This document shows positions 42,673 to 51,614 of a stretch of DNA of 64,000 nt, one piece after another. Position 1 is the first letter of the stretch, and the number at the start of each line of letters is the position of its first letter. Position numbers and translations under genes: made by a program. This stretch comes from JBBROS01 sp038229135 (GTDB lineage: Bacteria > Pseudomonadota > Alphaproteobacteria > Acetobacterales > Acetobacteraceae): NCBI GenBank assembly GCA_038229135.1, contig JBBROS010000017.1, positions 12,574-76,573 on the forward strand, written 5' to 3'. The notes under the pieces are model-generated. The model was not told the DNA's origin, did no database searches, and saw only the letters and a list, made by a program, of their open reading frames with translations.

Positions 42673-43602
42673 TTACCAGACGAGCACCTTGCGGCCGGTG
42701 CGGTCGGGGGCCAGGCCGGTTGGCTGCCACTCCTGCACCGGCATGTAGCGGGGGGCGAGGAAGCGGTAGGCGGCATCGACGGCCTTCCACACGCGCTCGT
42801 CGTCCGGCGCGCGTGGGCGGTCCCACAAGCGGAGCAGCGCATCCCAGGCCAGCAGGGAGCCGTAGAGACGATCCCGATGCGGCGCGATGGCGCTGCCGCG
42901 GTCCTCGGGGGCGCGGAGCGAGGCGGCGAGGTCCTCGGTGACCTGGTCGACCTCGTTGAAGCGCGCGACCATGTCGGATGCGGCGGCTTCGGCCAGGCGG
43001 AGGACCTGGACGAGGGTTTCTCGCCGGGCGGCAGCGCTGGCCCCGCCGGTGGCGGGCAACCGCATGAGCGCCCGGACCATGGCGAGCACGCGCACGAGCA
43101 GGCGTTCGCGCAGCGCCTCGACGTAGGCGAGCTCGGCGGCCAGCCGCTCGAGCCGGGCGGCCGCCTCCTCGCCCGTGGCGACCCCGATGGAGGCCGCGAC
43201 TTGGCGCATGGCGTCGTCGAGCGGCACGTCGAGGCCGATCGTGTCGAACGCCCAGGCGAGCAGGCGCCGCTGCAGGCGCTGGGCGGCGATGCGGCGGTGG
43301 CGCGGCGCGGGCGTCCAACTCGCCTCGCCCGTGAGCACCTCGAGCGGCAGGGCGTCGCCGAGGCGCATCGCGGGCAGGATCCGGAGGCTTTGCTCGACCA
43401 GATGGAGCATGCGGCCATCGGCGCTGTCGGGGCGGATGGCGAGCATGGGGCCGAGCACGCGGAGCGGCACCACGATCTCCGCCGGGTCGAGCCGCATGGC
43501 GAGTGCAGGCAGGCGATCGCCTTGCGTGAGGCGGAACACGGCCTCGCCCATGGTGTCGAAGGCCGGGTGTTCGAAGGTTGCGTGGGTGGGTTTCTCGGTC
43601 AT
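42673..43602 (-). CDS. uncharacterised helical protein
   Basis: 309 residues, not recognised. Predominantly helical, Arg/Ala/Leu rich, without signal peptide or membrane segment. The N-terminal third has strands (DPAEIVVPLRVLGPMLAIRP), the middle is long amphipathic helix (ALRERLLVRVLAMVRALMRLP), and the end is RYMPVQEWQPTGLAPDRTGR. It is divergent from fliM by 100 bp, so a motility link is possible but unproven. Codon use is like its neighbours, and the frame is long and clean. Confidence 0.6.
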   Translation of the reverse strand: MTEKPTHATFEHPAFDTMGEAVFRLTQGDRLPALAMRLDPAEIVVPLRVLGPMLAIRPDSADGRMLHLVEQSLRILPAMRLGDALPLEVLTGEASWTPAPRHRRIAAQRLQRRLLAWAFDTIGLDVPLDDAMRQVAASIGVATGEEAAARLERLAAELAYVEALRERLLVRVLAMVRALMRLPATGGASAAARRETLVQVLRLAEAAASDMVARFNEVDQVTEDLAASLRAPEDRGSAIAPHRDRLYGSLLAWDALLRLWDRPRAPDDERVWKAVDAAYRFLAPRYMPVQEWQPTGLAPDRTGRKVLVW

Positions 43603-43702
43603 GGAGGCGCGAGTCTGGGCGCGCCGGGTTAGCGGGGGATTACCAGCGCTGCATTAGGGGGTTGTTGACCTCCGCCCGGCAAGGTCGTGGTCGGAGGCCA
43701 GG

Positions 43703-44779
43703 ATGGCAGACCAGGATCTAGACGACGAGTCCGCATGGGGGCTGGGCCCGGCGGCGGTGCAGCCGACTCGGGTGTTGAGCCAGGCGGAGATCGACAGCCT
43801 GCTGGGCGATTCCGGCGGCCCCGCCGACCGTGCGCAACAGACGGGCATCGAGCGCATCGTCGAGAGCGGGCTCGTCAGCTACGAGCGGCTGCCGATGCTC
43901 GAGGTGGTGTTCGACCGGCTGGTGCGGAGCCTGACGTCGGCGCTGCGGAACTTCACGAGCGACGCGGTGGAGGTCGAGATCGACAACATCCAGTCGCTCC
44001 GGTTCGGCAACTACCTCAACTCGCTGCCGCTTCCGGCCATGCTGGCGGTGTTCAAGGCCGAGCAGTGGGACAATTACGGGCTGATCGTCGTGGACAGCGC
44101 GCTGATCTACTCGATCGTGGACGTGCTGCTGGGCGGGCGGCAGGGCTCGGCGATCATGCGGATCGAGGGACGGCCGTACACCACCATCGAGCGGACGCTG
44201 ATCGAGCGGCTGATCCGGGTGGTTCTGGCGGAGCTGTCGGCGAGCTTCGAGCCGCTGACGCCGGTGACGTTCACGTTCGAGCGGCTGGAGGTGAACCCGC
44301 GCTTCGCGACCATCTCGCGCCTGTCCAACGCGGCCGTGCTGACCCGGCTTCGGGTGGACATGGACGACAGGGGCGGGCGGCTCGAGCTGTTGCTGCCCTA
44401 TGCGACGCTGGAGCCGGTGCGGGAGCTGCTGCTGCAGCAGTTCATGGGCGAGCGGTTCGGGCGGGACCGGATCTGGGAGACGCACCTGGCCGAGGAGCTG
44501 TGGGAGACGGAGGTGCGGCTGCAGGCGGTGCTGGACGAGCAGGTGATGCGCCTGTCGGACGTGATGGGGCTCGAGGTGGGCAGCAGGATCGTGCTGCAGA
44601 CGGCGCCGGGTGCGGCCGTTCAGCTGCGCTGCGGGGCGGTGCCGCTTTTCGAGGCGAGGGTGGGACGGCGGCACAACCGGGTCGCGGTGCGGATCGAGGC
44701 CGAGCTGCGGCGGACGGCGACGGCGGGCGCCGCGGCGGCGGCACCCGTGGGGAACGACTTGGTAACCGAGCCCGCGTAG
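43703..44779 (+). CDS. fliM: flagellar motor switch protein FliM
   Basis: 358-residue C-ring component; binds phospho-CheY and sets rotation direction. The N-terminal CheY-P-binding motif is VLSQAEIDSLLGD. The middle FliM domain (GLVSYERLPMLEVVFDRLVR; NYLNSLPLPAMLAVFKAEQW; LIVVDSALIYSIVDVLLGGR) and the C-terminal SPOA/FliN-like domain (LDEQVMRLSDVMGLEVGSRI) are complete. It is 27 bp upstream of cheA. Direct linkage of fliM to a chemotaxis block without other flagellar genes is unusual. Confidence 0.95.
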   Translation: MADQDLDDESAWGLGPAAVQPTRVLSQAEIDSLLGDSGGPADRAQQTGIERIVESGLVSYERLPMLEVVFDRLVRSLTSALRNFTSDAVEVEIDNIQSLRFGNYLNSLPLPAMLAVFKAEQWDNYGLIVVDSALIYSIVDVLLGGRQGSAIMRIEGRPYTTIERTLIERLIRVVLAELSASFEPLTPVTFTFERLEVNPRFATISRLSNAAVLTRLRVDMDDRGGRLELLLPYATLEPVRELLLQQFMGERFGRDRIWETHLAEELWETEVRLQAVLDEQVMRLSDVMGLEVGSRIVLQTAPGAAVQLRCGAVPLFEARVGRRHNRVAVRIEAELRRTATAGAAAAAPVGNDLVTEPA

Positions 44780-44806
44780 CGTTGCCGCAACCGGAGAGCC
44801 AAGCGC

Positions 44807-47416
44807 ATGGATGACCTGCTGACTGAGTTCCTGACCGAGGCGCATGAGAGCCTGGCGGGGTTGGACGAGGCGCTGCTGGTGCTGGAGCGGTCGCCCGGGG
44901 ACAAGGCGACGGTGGGTCTGATCTTCCGGCTGGTGCACACGATCAAGGGCACCTGCGGGTTCCTGGGCCTGCCGCGGTTGGAGCGGGTGGCGCATGCGGC
45001 GGAGAACGTGCTGGGTGCGCTGCGCGAGGAAGCGCTGGTGGCGACCCCTGCGCTGGTGACGGACGTGCTGCGCTCGGTGGACGTGATGAAGGCGATCGTG
45101 GGAGCGCTGGGCGCCACCGGGGCGGAGCCTGCGGGCGGGGATGCGGCGCTGATCGCGGCGCTGGACGCGCACCTGGCGGGGGAGGCGGCAGCGCCGGCCG
45201 TCGAGGCGTTCGTCGCGGCAGAGGCCCCGGTGACGCCCGTGGTGGAGGCCGCCGCGGCGTCCAGGCCCGCGATCGCGGCCGCGTCCGCGGCGGCCGCACC
45301 CGTCGACATCCCCAGCACGGAGGCCGCCCCGGCTGCGGACAACCTGGCCTCGCAGACCATCCGGGTGAGCGTGAGCGTGCTCGAGGACCTCATGACGCTG
45401 GTCAGCGAGCTGGTGCTGACGCGCAACCAGCTGCTGCAGATCAGCCGCAGCAGCCAGGAGACGGTGTTCGCGGCCCCGGTGCAGCGCCTGTCGCAGATCA
45501 CGAGCGACCTGCAGGAGGGGGTGATGAAGACCCGCATGCAGCCCATCGGGTCTGCGTGGAGCAAGCTGCCGCGGCTGGTGCGGGACCTCTCGCAGGAGCT
45601 GGGCAAGCCGATGGAGCTTCGGATGATCGGCGCCGAGACGGAGATCGACCGCCAGGTGCTGGAGCTGGTGCGGGACCCGCTGACGCACATGGTGCGCAAC
45701 AGCGCCGACCACGGGCTGGAGCTGCCGGAGGAGCGCCGGGCTGCGGGCAAGCCGGAGACCGGCACGATCACGCTGCGGGCCTGCCACGAGGGCGGGCACA
45801 TCACCGTGGAGATCAGGGACGATGGGCGAGGCCTGCCGCTGGGGCGCATTCGGGAGAAGGCGTTGGCGCGGGGGCTGGCGAGTGCTGCGGAGCTGGATGC
45901 GATGAGCGAGGCTGCGCTGTCGCGCTTCGTGTTCCACCCCGGCTTCAGCACGGCGCAGCAGGTGACGTCCGTATCCGGCCGCGGCGTGGGGATGGACGTC
46001 GTGAAGACGAACATCGAGCGGATCGGCGGGACGATCGACCTGCACAGCCGCCCGGGCGACGGGACGACGGTGACGATCAATATCCCGCTGACGCTTGCGA
46101 TCGTGTCGGCGCTGATCGTCGAGAGCGGGGGGGAGCGGTTTGCGATCGGGCAGGCCTCGGTGGCCGAGCTGGTGCACGCGGACGCGGCCGCGGGTGGCGT
46201 GGGGCAGACGCGGATCGAGCGGTTGGACGGCGTACCGGTGCTGCGCCTGCGGGACAGGCTGCTACCGCTGGTCCGGTTGAGCGAGCTGCTGAGGCTAGAG
46301 GCGCCAGGGTCCGGGGAGCCGGGGCGGGTGGACGCCGCCGGGGCCTATGTGGTGGTCGTGTCCGTGGGCACGGAAACGCTGGGGATCGTGGTGGACCGGG
46401 TGTTCGACACGGAGGAGATCGTGGTCAAGCCCGTGGCGCCGGTGCTGCGGGACATCACGATGTTCAGCGGCAACACGGTGCTCGGGGATGGCGCGGTGAT
46501 CATGATCCTGGACCCGAACGGGATTGCGCGGGCGCTGAACCTGGCTTCGGGCGGGGGCGCGCGGGCGCAGGCGGTCGAGCCGTCCCGTCGCGGCACCTCG
46601 AGCGAGGACGAGACGTCCATCCTGCTGTTCCGCGCCGGGTCGTTGGCGCCCAAGGCGGTCCCGCTCGGGCTGGTGGCGCGGCTGGAGCAGGTGGAGGCGT
46701 CGCGGCTCGAGCGGGTGGGTGGCCAGATCGTGACGCAGTATTGCGGTCGGCTGATGCCGCTGGTGCGGTTCGAGGACGGGCCCTTGTCGGAGCGGGCGGA
46801 GCATCCGGTGCTGGTGTTCACCGAAGGCGAGCGGAGCGTCGGCCTGCTCGTGGACGAGATCCTGGACGTGGTGCACGAGCACCTGGTGGTGGAGGGCGGC
46901 GGCGCGCGGGCCGGGCTGTTGGGCACGGCGGTGGTGCAGGGTGCGGCCACCGAGGTGGTGGACACGGTGCACTGGCTGTCGCAGGCCGGGGAGGACTGGT
47001 TCCACAAGCCGGCGGCGGCACGGGCGGAGCGGCGGCTGCTGGTGGTGGAGGACAGCGCGTTCTTCCGCAACATGCTGATCCCGGCGCTGTCCTCGGCAGG
47101 CTACGCCGTCACGGCGGTGAATGGCGCGGAGGAGGCGCTGGCGCTGCGGGAGGCGGGGCAGGGGTTCGACGCGATCGTGTCGGACATCGAGATGCCCGGC
47201 ATGGACGGCCTGGCCTTCGTACGGCGGCTGCGGGCGGGCGGCGCATGGTCGGGGCTGCCGACGATCGCGCTGAGCGGGCGGGTGTCGCCGGCGGACGTCG
47301 AGGCGGGGCTGGCGGCCGGGTTCACGCACTACATGCCGAAATTCGACCGGGAGGCGCTGTTGGACCGTTTGGCGCGGTGCCTGGACGTGGCGGCCTCGCT
47401 GCAGGTGGCGGCATGA
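44807..47416 (+). CDS. cheA: hybrid chemotaxis histidine kinase CheA with C-terminal receiver
   Basis: 869 residues, longer than ordinary CheA (~650-700). The HPt domain has phospho-accepting His44 in RLVHTIKGTCGFLG. An Ala/Pro-rich linker (~115-170) lacks an obvious P2 CheY-binding domain. Dimerisation helix SETIRV-like to VMKTRMQPIG is followed by an HATPase with MVRNSADHGLELPEER and VSGRGVGMDVVKTNIE. A first CheW-like P5 domain (LTLAIVSALIVESGGERFAIG) is followed by a second CheW-like domain (TSILLFRAGSLAPKAVPLGL). The protein ends in a REC domain with Asp in AIVSDIEMPGMDGL. Overlaps cheW by 4 bp. Confidence 0.93.
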   Translation: MDDLLTEFLTEAHESLAGLDEALLVLERSPGDKATVGLIFRLVHTIKGTCGFLGLPRLERVAHAAENVLGALREEALVATPALVTDVLRSVDVMKAIVGALGATGAEPAGGDAALIAALDAHLAGEAAAPAVEAFVAAEAPVTPVVEAAAASRPAIAAASAAAAPVDIPSTEAAPAADNLASQTIRVSVSVLEDLMTLVSELVLTRNQLLQISRSSQETVFAAPVQRLSQITSDLQEGVMKTRMQPIGSAWSKLPRLVRDLSQELGKPMELRMIGAETEIDRQVLELVRDPLTHMVRNSADHGLELPEERRAAGKPETGTITLRACHEGGHITVEIRDDGRGLPLGRIREKALARGLASAAELDAMSEAALSRFVFHPGFSTAQQVTSVSGRGVGMDVVKTNIERIGGTIDLHSRPGDGTTVTINIPLTLAIVSALIVESGGERFAIGQASVAELVHADAAAGGVGQTRIERLDGVPVLRLRDRLLPLVRLSELLRLEAPGSGEPGRVDAAGAYVVVVSVGTETLGIVVDRVFDTEEIVVKPVAPVLRDITMFSGNTVLGDGAVIMILDPNGIARALNLASGGGARAQAVEPSRRGTSSEDETSILLFRAGSLAPKAVPLGLVARLEQVEASRLERVGGQIVTQYCGRLMPLVRFEDGPLSERAEHPVLVFTEGERSVGLLVDEILDVVHEHLVVEGGGARAGLLGTAVVQGAATEVVDTVHWLSQAGEDWFHKPAAARAERRLLVVEDSAFFRNMLIPALSSAGYAVTAVNGAEEALALREAGQGFDAIVSDIEMPGMDGLAFVRRLRAGGAWSGLPTIALSGRVSPADVEAGLAAGFTHYMPKFDREALLDRLARCLDVAASLQVAA

Positions 47417-47859
47417 GCGCGGCGCGTGGGGGTGCGCTCGTCGTCAGCCTCATGGTGGGCGGGCAGCTCTGTGGCCTGCCGGTCGAGGCGGTGCGGGACG
47501 TGCTGAGCCCGCAGGCGATCACGCGGGTGCCTTTGGCCGCACCGGAGATCGCGGGGAACCTGAACCTGCGTGGGCGGATCGTGACGGCGATCGATCTGCG
47601 GGTGCGGCTGGGCCTGGTGGCGCCGGAGGGGCGGGCGATGAGCGTCGTCACCGAGCATGGGCCGGAGCTGTATGCGCTCCTGGTGGATCGGGTGCTGGAG
47701 GTGGTGCCGGCGCCCGAGGGGGGTGCGGCGCCGCTGCCACCCAATCTGCCGCCGGCATGGCGGCAGTTCGGGACGGGGGTGTATCGGCTGGAGGCCGGGC
47801 TGCTGATCATGCTGGACGTGCCTGCGCTGCTGTCGCTCGCGCCGCGGCTTGCCGCATGA
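47413..47859 (+). CDS. cheW: chemotaxis coupling protein CheW
   Basis: 148 residues with one CheW domain: LVVSLMVGGQLCGLPVEAVRDVL, then ITRVPLAAPEIAGNLNLRGR, IVTAIDLRVRLGL and ALLVDRVLEVV. It links chemoreceptors to CheA. Start ATG overlaps the cheA stop; its own stop overlaps cheB, both as ATGA. Confidence 0.93.
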   Translation: MSAARGGALVVSLMVGGQLCGLPVEAVRDVLSPQAITRVPLAAPEIAGNLNLRGRIVTAIDLRVRLGLVAPEGRAMSVVTEHGPELYALLVDRVLEVVPAPEGGAAPLPPNLPPAWRQFGTGVYRLEAGLLIMLDVPALLSLAPRLAA

Positions 47860-48953
47860 GCGCTGCGCTGAGTGCGGCGCCGGGCCCCAGGGTCCGGGTG
47901 ATGTTGTGCGACGATTCGGCGGTGATCCGGTCCGCGCTGGGCAGGATCCTGGGGGAGGACCCGGCGGTCGAGGTGGTGGCGCGGGCGGTGAACGGGCGGG
48001 ACGCGCTGGACCAGGTGTCTCGCCGGCCGGACCTGGCGGACGTGCTGCTGCTGGACATCGAGATGCCGGTGATGGACGGGCTTTCGGCGTTGCCGCTGCT
48101 GTTGAAGGCGTCGCCGCGGCTGCGGGTGATCATGGCGTCCACGCTGAGCACGCGTGGGGCGACGGTGACGCTCGAGGCGCTGCGGCTGGGAGCGGCGGAT
48201 TACGTGCCGAAGCCTGAGGCTGCGGCGCTGGCGGGGGATGGCGCTTTTCGGCGGGAGCTGCTGGGCAAGGTGCGGGCGCTCGGCCGGCGTGGGGCGCCGG
48301 TGCAGGGGACGGTGCCGGTTGCGCTGCGGCCCGGGTTTGCCGCAGCGCCGATGCTGCTCGCGATCGGGAGCTCGACGGGGGGGCCGCAGGCGTTGGCCAC
48401 GTTGCTTCCGGCGTTGAAGCAGGCCGCGGGGCCGGGTGGGCTGGGGGTGCCCGTGGTGATTACGCAGCACATGCCGCCGGCGTTCACGGCGCTGCTGGCT
48501 GGGCAGCTGGCGCGGCAATCGGGGCTGCCCTGCTCGGAGGCGGCGGACGGTGTGCGGCTGGAGGCGGGGCATCTGTATCTGGCACCGGGCGGGCGGCACC
48601 TGGTGGTCCGCCGGGTGGCGGGTGTGGGGCGCGAGGCGGGGCTGGAGGCGCGGCTGGAGGATGGTCCGCCCGAGAATTACTGCCGGCCCTCGGTGGACCC
48701 GATGCTGCGGAGCGCCACGGAGGCGTGCAGCGGGCGGGCGTTGCTGGTGATGCTCACGGGCATGGGGCAGGACGGGCTGGAGGGGACGCGGGCGCTGGTG
48801 GGCGCGGGAGGCGTGGCGCTGGCGCAGGACGAGGCGACGAGCGTGGTGTGGGGCATGCCGGGGGCGGTGGCGCGGGCCGGGCTATGCCACGCGGTGCTGC
48901 CGCTGGAGGCGCTGGCAGAGCGGACGGCGCGGCTGCTGCGAGGTGGGCGATGA
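47856..48953 (+). CDS. cheB: chemotaxis response regulator protein-glutamate methylesterase CheB
   Basis: 365 residues. The N-terminal receiver has DDSAVIRSALGRIL and phospho-Asp in LLLDIEMPVMDGL. The C-terminal methylesterase has the triad Ser in AIGSSTGGPQAL, His in ITQHMPPAFT and Asp in GMGQDGLEG. It removes methyl groups from receptors in adaptation. Overlaps cheW and cheR by 4 bp each. Confidence 0.95.
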   Translation: MSAALSAAPGPRVRVMLCDDSAVIRSALGRILGEDPAVEVVARAVNGRDALDQVSRRPDLADVLLLDIEMPVMDGLSALPLLLKASPRLRVIMASTLSTRGATVTLEALRLGAADYVPKPEAAALAGDGAFRRELLGKVRALGRRGAPVQGTVPVALRPGFAAAPMLLAIGSSTGGPQALATLLPALKQAAGPGGLGVPVVITQHMPPAFTALLAGQLARQSGLPCSEAADGVRLEAGHLYLAPGGRHLVVRRVAGVGREAGLEARLEDGPPENYCRPSVDPMLRSATEACSGRALLVMLTGMGQDGLEGTRALVGAGGVALAQDEATSVVWGMPGAVARAGLCHAVLPLEALAERTARLLRGGR

Positions 48954-49753
48954 GCGCCGGGGGGACGGCCGGGATCGCGGAAATTGCCGCGCACGTCCAG
49001 GCGCGGTCGGGCCTCGCGCTGGGGCCGGAGAAGGCGTACCTCGTCGAGACGCGGCTGGCGCCGATCCTGAAGCGGGAGCAGCTGCCGAACCTGGGCGCGC
49101 TGGCGGCGCGGATCGGGCGGAGCGAGGCGCTGTCGCGCGCCGTGGTGGAGGCGATGACGACGAACGAGTCGTTGTTCTTCCGGGACGGGTCCCCGTTCAA
49201 GCACCTTCGGGAGCAGGCCCTGCCGGCGCTGCACCGGGTGCGGGCGCCGGGGCAGGGGCTGCGCATGTGGTCGGCGGCCGCATCGACGGGGCAGGAGGCG
49301 TATTCGATCGCGATCACCGTGCAGGAGGCGGCGCTCGGGCGGCCCGTCGAGATATTGGGGACGGACATTGCGACCGGGCCGCTGGAGCGGGCGCGGACGG
49401 GGCTTTATTCGCCGTTCGAGGTGCAGCGGGGGCTGACGGGCGAGCACCTGGCCCGGCATTTCGCACGGGAAGGGGACCAGTGGCGCGTGAGCCCGGCGTT
49501 GCGTGCCATGGTGGGCTTCCGCGAGTGGAACCTGCTGGCGGCGCTGAGCCCGCTCGGGCAGTTCGACGTGGTGTTCTGCCGCAACGTGCTGATCTACTTC
49601 GACGCGCCGACGAAGGCGCGGGTGTTCGGCGCGATCCGGCGGCAGATGGCGCCGGACGGGTTGCTGTATCTAGGGGCGTCGGAAAGCCCGATCGGGCTCT
49701 CGGACGGCTTCGTGAGGGCCGTGCAGGATTGTGGGGTGTATAGGTTGGCGTGA
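48950..49753 (+). CDS. cheR: chemotaxis protein methyltransferase CheR
   Basis: 267 residues. The N-terminal helical domain (GLALGPEKAYLVETRLAPIL) and catalytic domain carry ETTNES-like MTTNESLFFRDGSPF, the SAM motif MWSAAASTGQEAYSIAIT (Ala where Cys/Gly is common), and DVVFCRNVLIYFD. It methylates receptor glutamates using SAM. Last gene of the fliM-cheAWBR unit. No cheY is present in the block. Confidence 0.94.
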   Translation: MSAGGTAGIAEIAAHVQARSGLALGPEKAYLVETRLAPILKREQLPNLGALAARIGRSEALSRAVVEAMTTNESLFFRDGSPFKHLREQALPALHRVRAPGQGLRMWSAAASTGQEAYSIAITVQEAALGRPVEILGTDIATGPLERARTGLYSPFEVQRGLTGEHLARHFAREGDQWRVSPALRAMVGFREWNLLAALSPLGQFDVVFCRNVLIYFDAPTKARVFGAIRRQMAPDGLLYLGASESPIGLSDGFVRAVQDCGVYRLA

Positions 49754-49816
49754 ACGGCAGGCCGACCATCGCGCTCGCGGCGATGACGGCCAGGCCCGAC
49801 GACATGGGAGGCTTCC

Positions 49817-50260
49817 TTGCCCAACACGATCCACCTGCACCGAGTGATCGCAACCAAGCCGGCGAAGATCTACCGGGCGTTCCTCGAGCTGGATGCGTTG
49901 GCGAGCTGGGTGCCGCCGTTCGGGTTCCTGTGCACGGTGCATGAGCTGCAGGCGAAGGTGGGCGGCACGCATCGAGCGTCGTTCCGCAACTTCACGACAG
50001 GGGAGACCCATTCGTTCGGCGGCACATACCGGGAACTCGTTCCGGACCAGCGCCTGGTCTACACGGACGTGTTCGACGACCCCAATCTGCCCGGCGAGAT
50101 GGTCGTCACGGTCGAGCTGAAGGCGGTGTCCATGGGCACCGAGGTCCGCATCGAGCAGCGAGGGATTCCGGACGCGATCCCGCCCGAGGCCTGCTACCTG
50201 GGCTGGCAGGATTCGCTGCACAAGCTGGAGAAGCTGGTGCTCCCCGAGATCAGGCAGTGA
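49817..50260 (+). CDS. SRPBCC/AHSA1-type protein
   Basis: 147 residues. TIHLHRVIATKPAKIYRAFL and LASWVPPFGF open the START-like fold typical of the AHSA1/polyketide-cyclase group; FGGTYRELVPDQRLVYTDVF and the C-terminal GWQDSLHKLEKLV follow. It probably binds a hydrophobic ligand, and its function is unknown. The start is a TTG with GGGAGG about 6 bp upstream; an ATG upstream is out of frame. It is followed 28 bp later by a YciI-like gene and may share its transcript. Confidence 0.82.
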   Translation: MPNTIHLHRVIATKPAKIYRAFLELDALASWVPPFGFLCTVHELQAKVGGTHRASFRNFTTGETHSFGGTYRELVPDQRLVYTDVFDDPNLPGEMVVTVELKAVSMGTEVRIEQRGIPDAIPPEACYLGWQDSLHKLEKLVLPEIRQ

Positions 50261-50288
50261 GGATCGGGTCCGGGGGAGCCTACGGCAG

Positions 50289-50618
50289 ATGCCCAGGTTC
50301 GTAACGATCGGGTATGGCGACCAGGCCGGGTATGAGCAGACGCCTGATCTGGTCCGCGACGCCGCACATGCGCATGATGCTGCCCTGAGGCGGGGCGGTG
50401 CGCTGATGGGCATTGCGGGCGAGGCGGTGCAGGTGCGGAACCCGCATGCCGAGGGCGTCCAGGTGGTGCAGGGGCCGTTCATGGCCTCGGCCCTGCCGAT
50501 TGCCGGGTTTGCAATCATCGAAGCGGCTGATCTGGCGGCGGCGATCGCGATGGTTTCGGGTGTGCCCTGCGCAGTGGCGCATGGTGTCGTGGAGGTGTGG
50601 CCGTTGCAGGAGCGGTGA
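50289..50618 (+). CDS. YciI-like (YCII/DGPF) protein
   Basis: 109 residues. FVTIGYGDQAGYEQTPDLVR, then AHAHDAALRRGGALMGIAGE, VQVVQGPFMASALPIAGFAI (replacing the DGPF motif) and EAADLAAAIAMVSGVP fit the dimeric alpha/beta-barrel YCII family often encoded beside sigma-70 ECF or AHSA1 genes. Function unknown. It follows the SRPBCC gene. Confidence 0.8.
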   Translation: MPRFVTIGYGDQAGYEQTPDLVRDAAHAHDAALRRGGALMGIAGEAVQVRNPHAEGVQVVQGPFMASALPIAGFAIIEAADLAAAIAMVSGVPCAVAHGVVEVWPLQER

Positions 50619-50723
50619 AGTCTGGCCGCCACAGCGGGGCGGACGCATTGGGCCGGCGGCGCAGGTTTGAACTGGCGTGGTCGGCGGCGTGCTGACACTC
50701 TGGGTCGAGAGCAGAGGTCCAGC

Positions 50724-51125
50724 ATGCCCGACACCGCCCCACGCCAGACGCAGCACACGAGCCATCTCGACGAGCGCGACTTCAAGGCGGACGGGCTTCG
50801 GCCCTACTCGAGCTACCGCGACCTGGGCGTGGCGACGGCCACGAACGGGATGGCGACGGCGCATGTGATCCGCATGACGCAGCCGTTCCGGCCGGAGCTG
50901 GGCGGGTGGCACCTCCACGCGGTGCAGTTCCAGATGGTGTATGTGCTCAAGGGTTGGTTCTCGACCGAGTTCGAGGGCAGCGCGCCGCAGATGTTCTGCG
51001 AGGGGGCGTGCTGGACGCAGCCGCCGGGCATGCGGCACGCAGTGCGGGGGTGGTCGGACGATTGCGAGCTGCTGGAGGTGATCCTGCCGGCAGAGTTCGA
51101 GACGGTGAGCGTGTCCGGCCGGTGA
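50724..51125 (+). CDS. cupin domain protein
   Basis: 133 residues with a single cupin: GGWHLHAVQFQMVYVLKGWF is motif 1 and EGACWTQPPGMRHAVRGWSDD is close to motif 2. The start is the ATG giving MPDTAPRQTQHTSHL; AGAGGTCCAGC precedes it. Enzymatic role not assignable. It stands alone, 105 bp after the YciI-like gene. Confidence 0.8.
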   Translation: MPDTAPRQTQHTSHLDERDFKADGLRPYSSYRDLGVATATNGMATAHVIRMTQPFRPELGGWHLHAVQFQMVYVLKGWFSTEFEGSAPQMFCEGACWTQPPGMRHAVRGWSDDCELLEVILPAEFETVSVSGR

Positions 51126-51215
51126 GAGTTGGCTCGTTGTTGGCGAAACCAGCCCTGTTAAGGCGCGCGATAGCCATGACCCGTTGCCGAAACGGATTAG
51201 AACCAGTTTTGTGCA

Positions 51216-51233
51216 AGAGTCCCGGACGACTCT
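51216..51233. promoter_or_regulatory. AGAGTC-CCGGAC-GACTCT palindrome before the orphan ORF
   Basis: Perfect 6-bp arms with a 6-bp loop, 23 bp upstream of the small orphan gene. It may be a leader hairpin or operator. The flanking 100 bp are noticeably richer in A/T than the rest of the window. Confidence 0.35.
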
Positions 51234-51255
51234 GGGGCGTAGCGGAGTACTCGGG

Positions 51256-51561
51256 ATGACGGACGTGACGACAGAGGACCGGCATATCACCGGCATCGTC
51301 TATTCGGTCACGTGCACCGGCACAGGCGGGCCGACTTCGTATGAAGATTACGTCACAGTCTCGCCGGACGGCACGGCAACAGGTGCCGAGATGATCTATC
51401 TTACTGCCGCGGGCAGTAATGAGGACGGGACCGTGACAGCCGAGCAGCTCGCAACGCGCATTGCTATCGTGGCACGATCCTATTGCTTGCGGCTTCCGCT
51501 GACCGTTCGCGTCCGTGGCCCGAACCTGCCCGTCATAATGGATATCACCATGACCGTCTGA
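51256..51561 (+). CDS. small orphan protein
   Basis: 101 residues, not recognised. Beta-rich (ITGIVYSVTCTGTGGPTSYE; YVTVSPDGTATGAEMIYLTA), without signal peptide or membrane segment. Codon third positions are less GC-biased than in neighbouring genes, suggesting recent acquisition or a non-coding frame. The ATG at 51256 has CGGGATG context without a strong ribosome binding site (nearest GGAG is 51243-51246). Treat as a tentative gene. Confidence 0.45.
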   Translation: MTDVTTEDRHITGIVYSVTCTGTGGPTSYEDYVTVSPDGTATGAEMIYLTAAGSNEDGTVTAEQLATRIAIVARSYCLRLPLTVRVRGPNLPVIMDITMTV

Positions 51562-51614
51562 GACCGCCCGGCAAGAGGCAACCCCACCCTGGGTTGGTCC
51601 GTTCTCCCGCCCTC

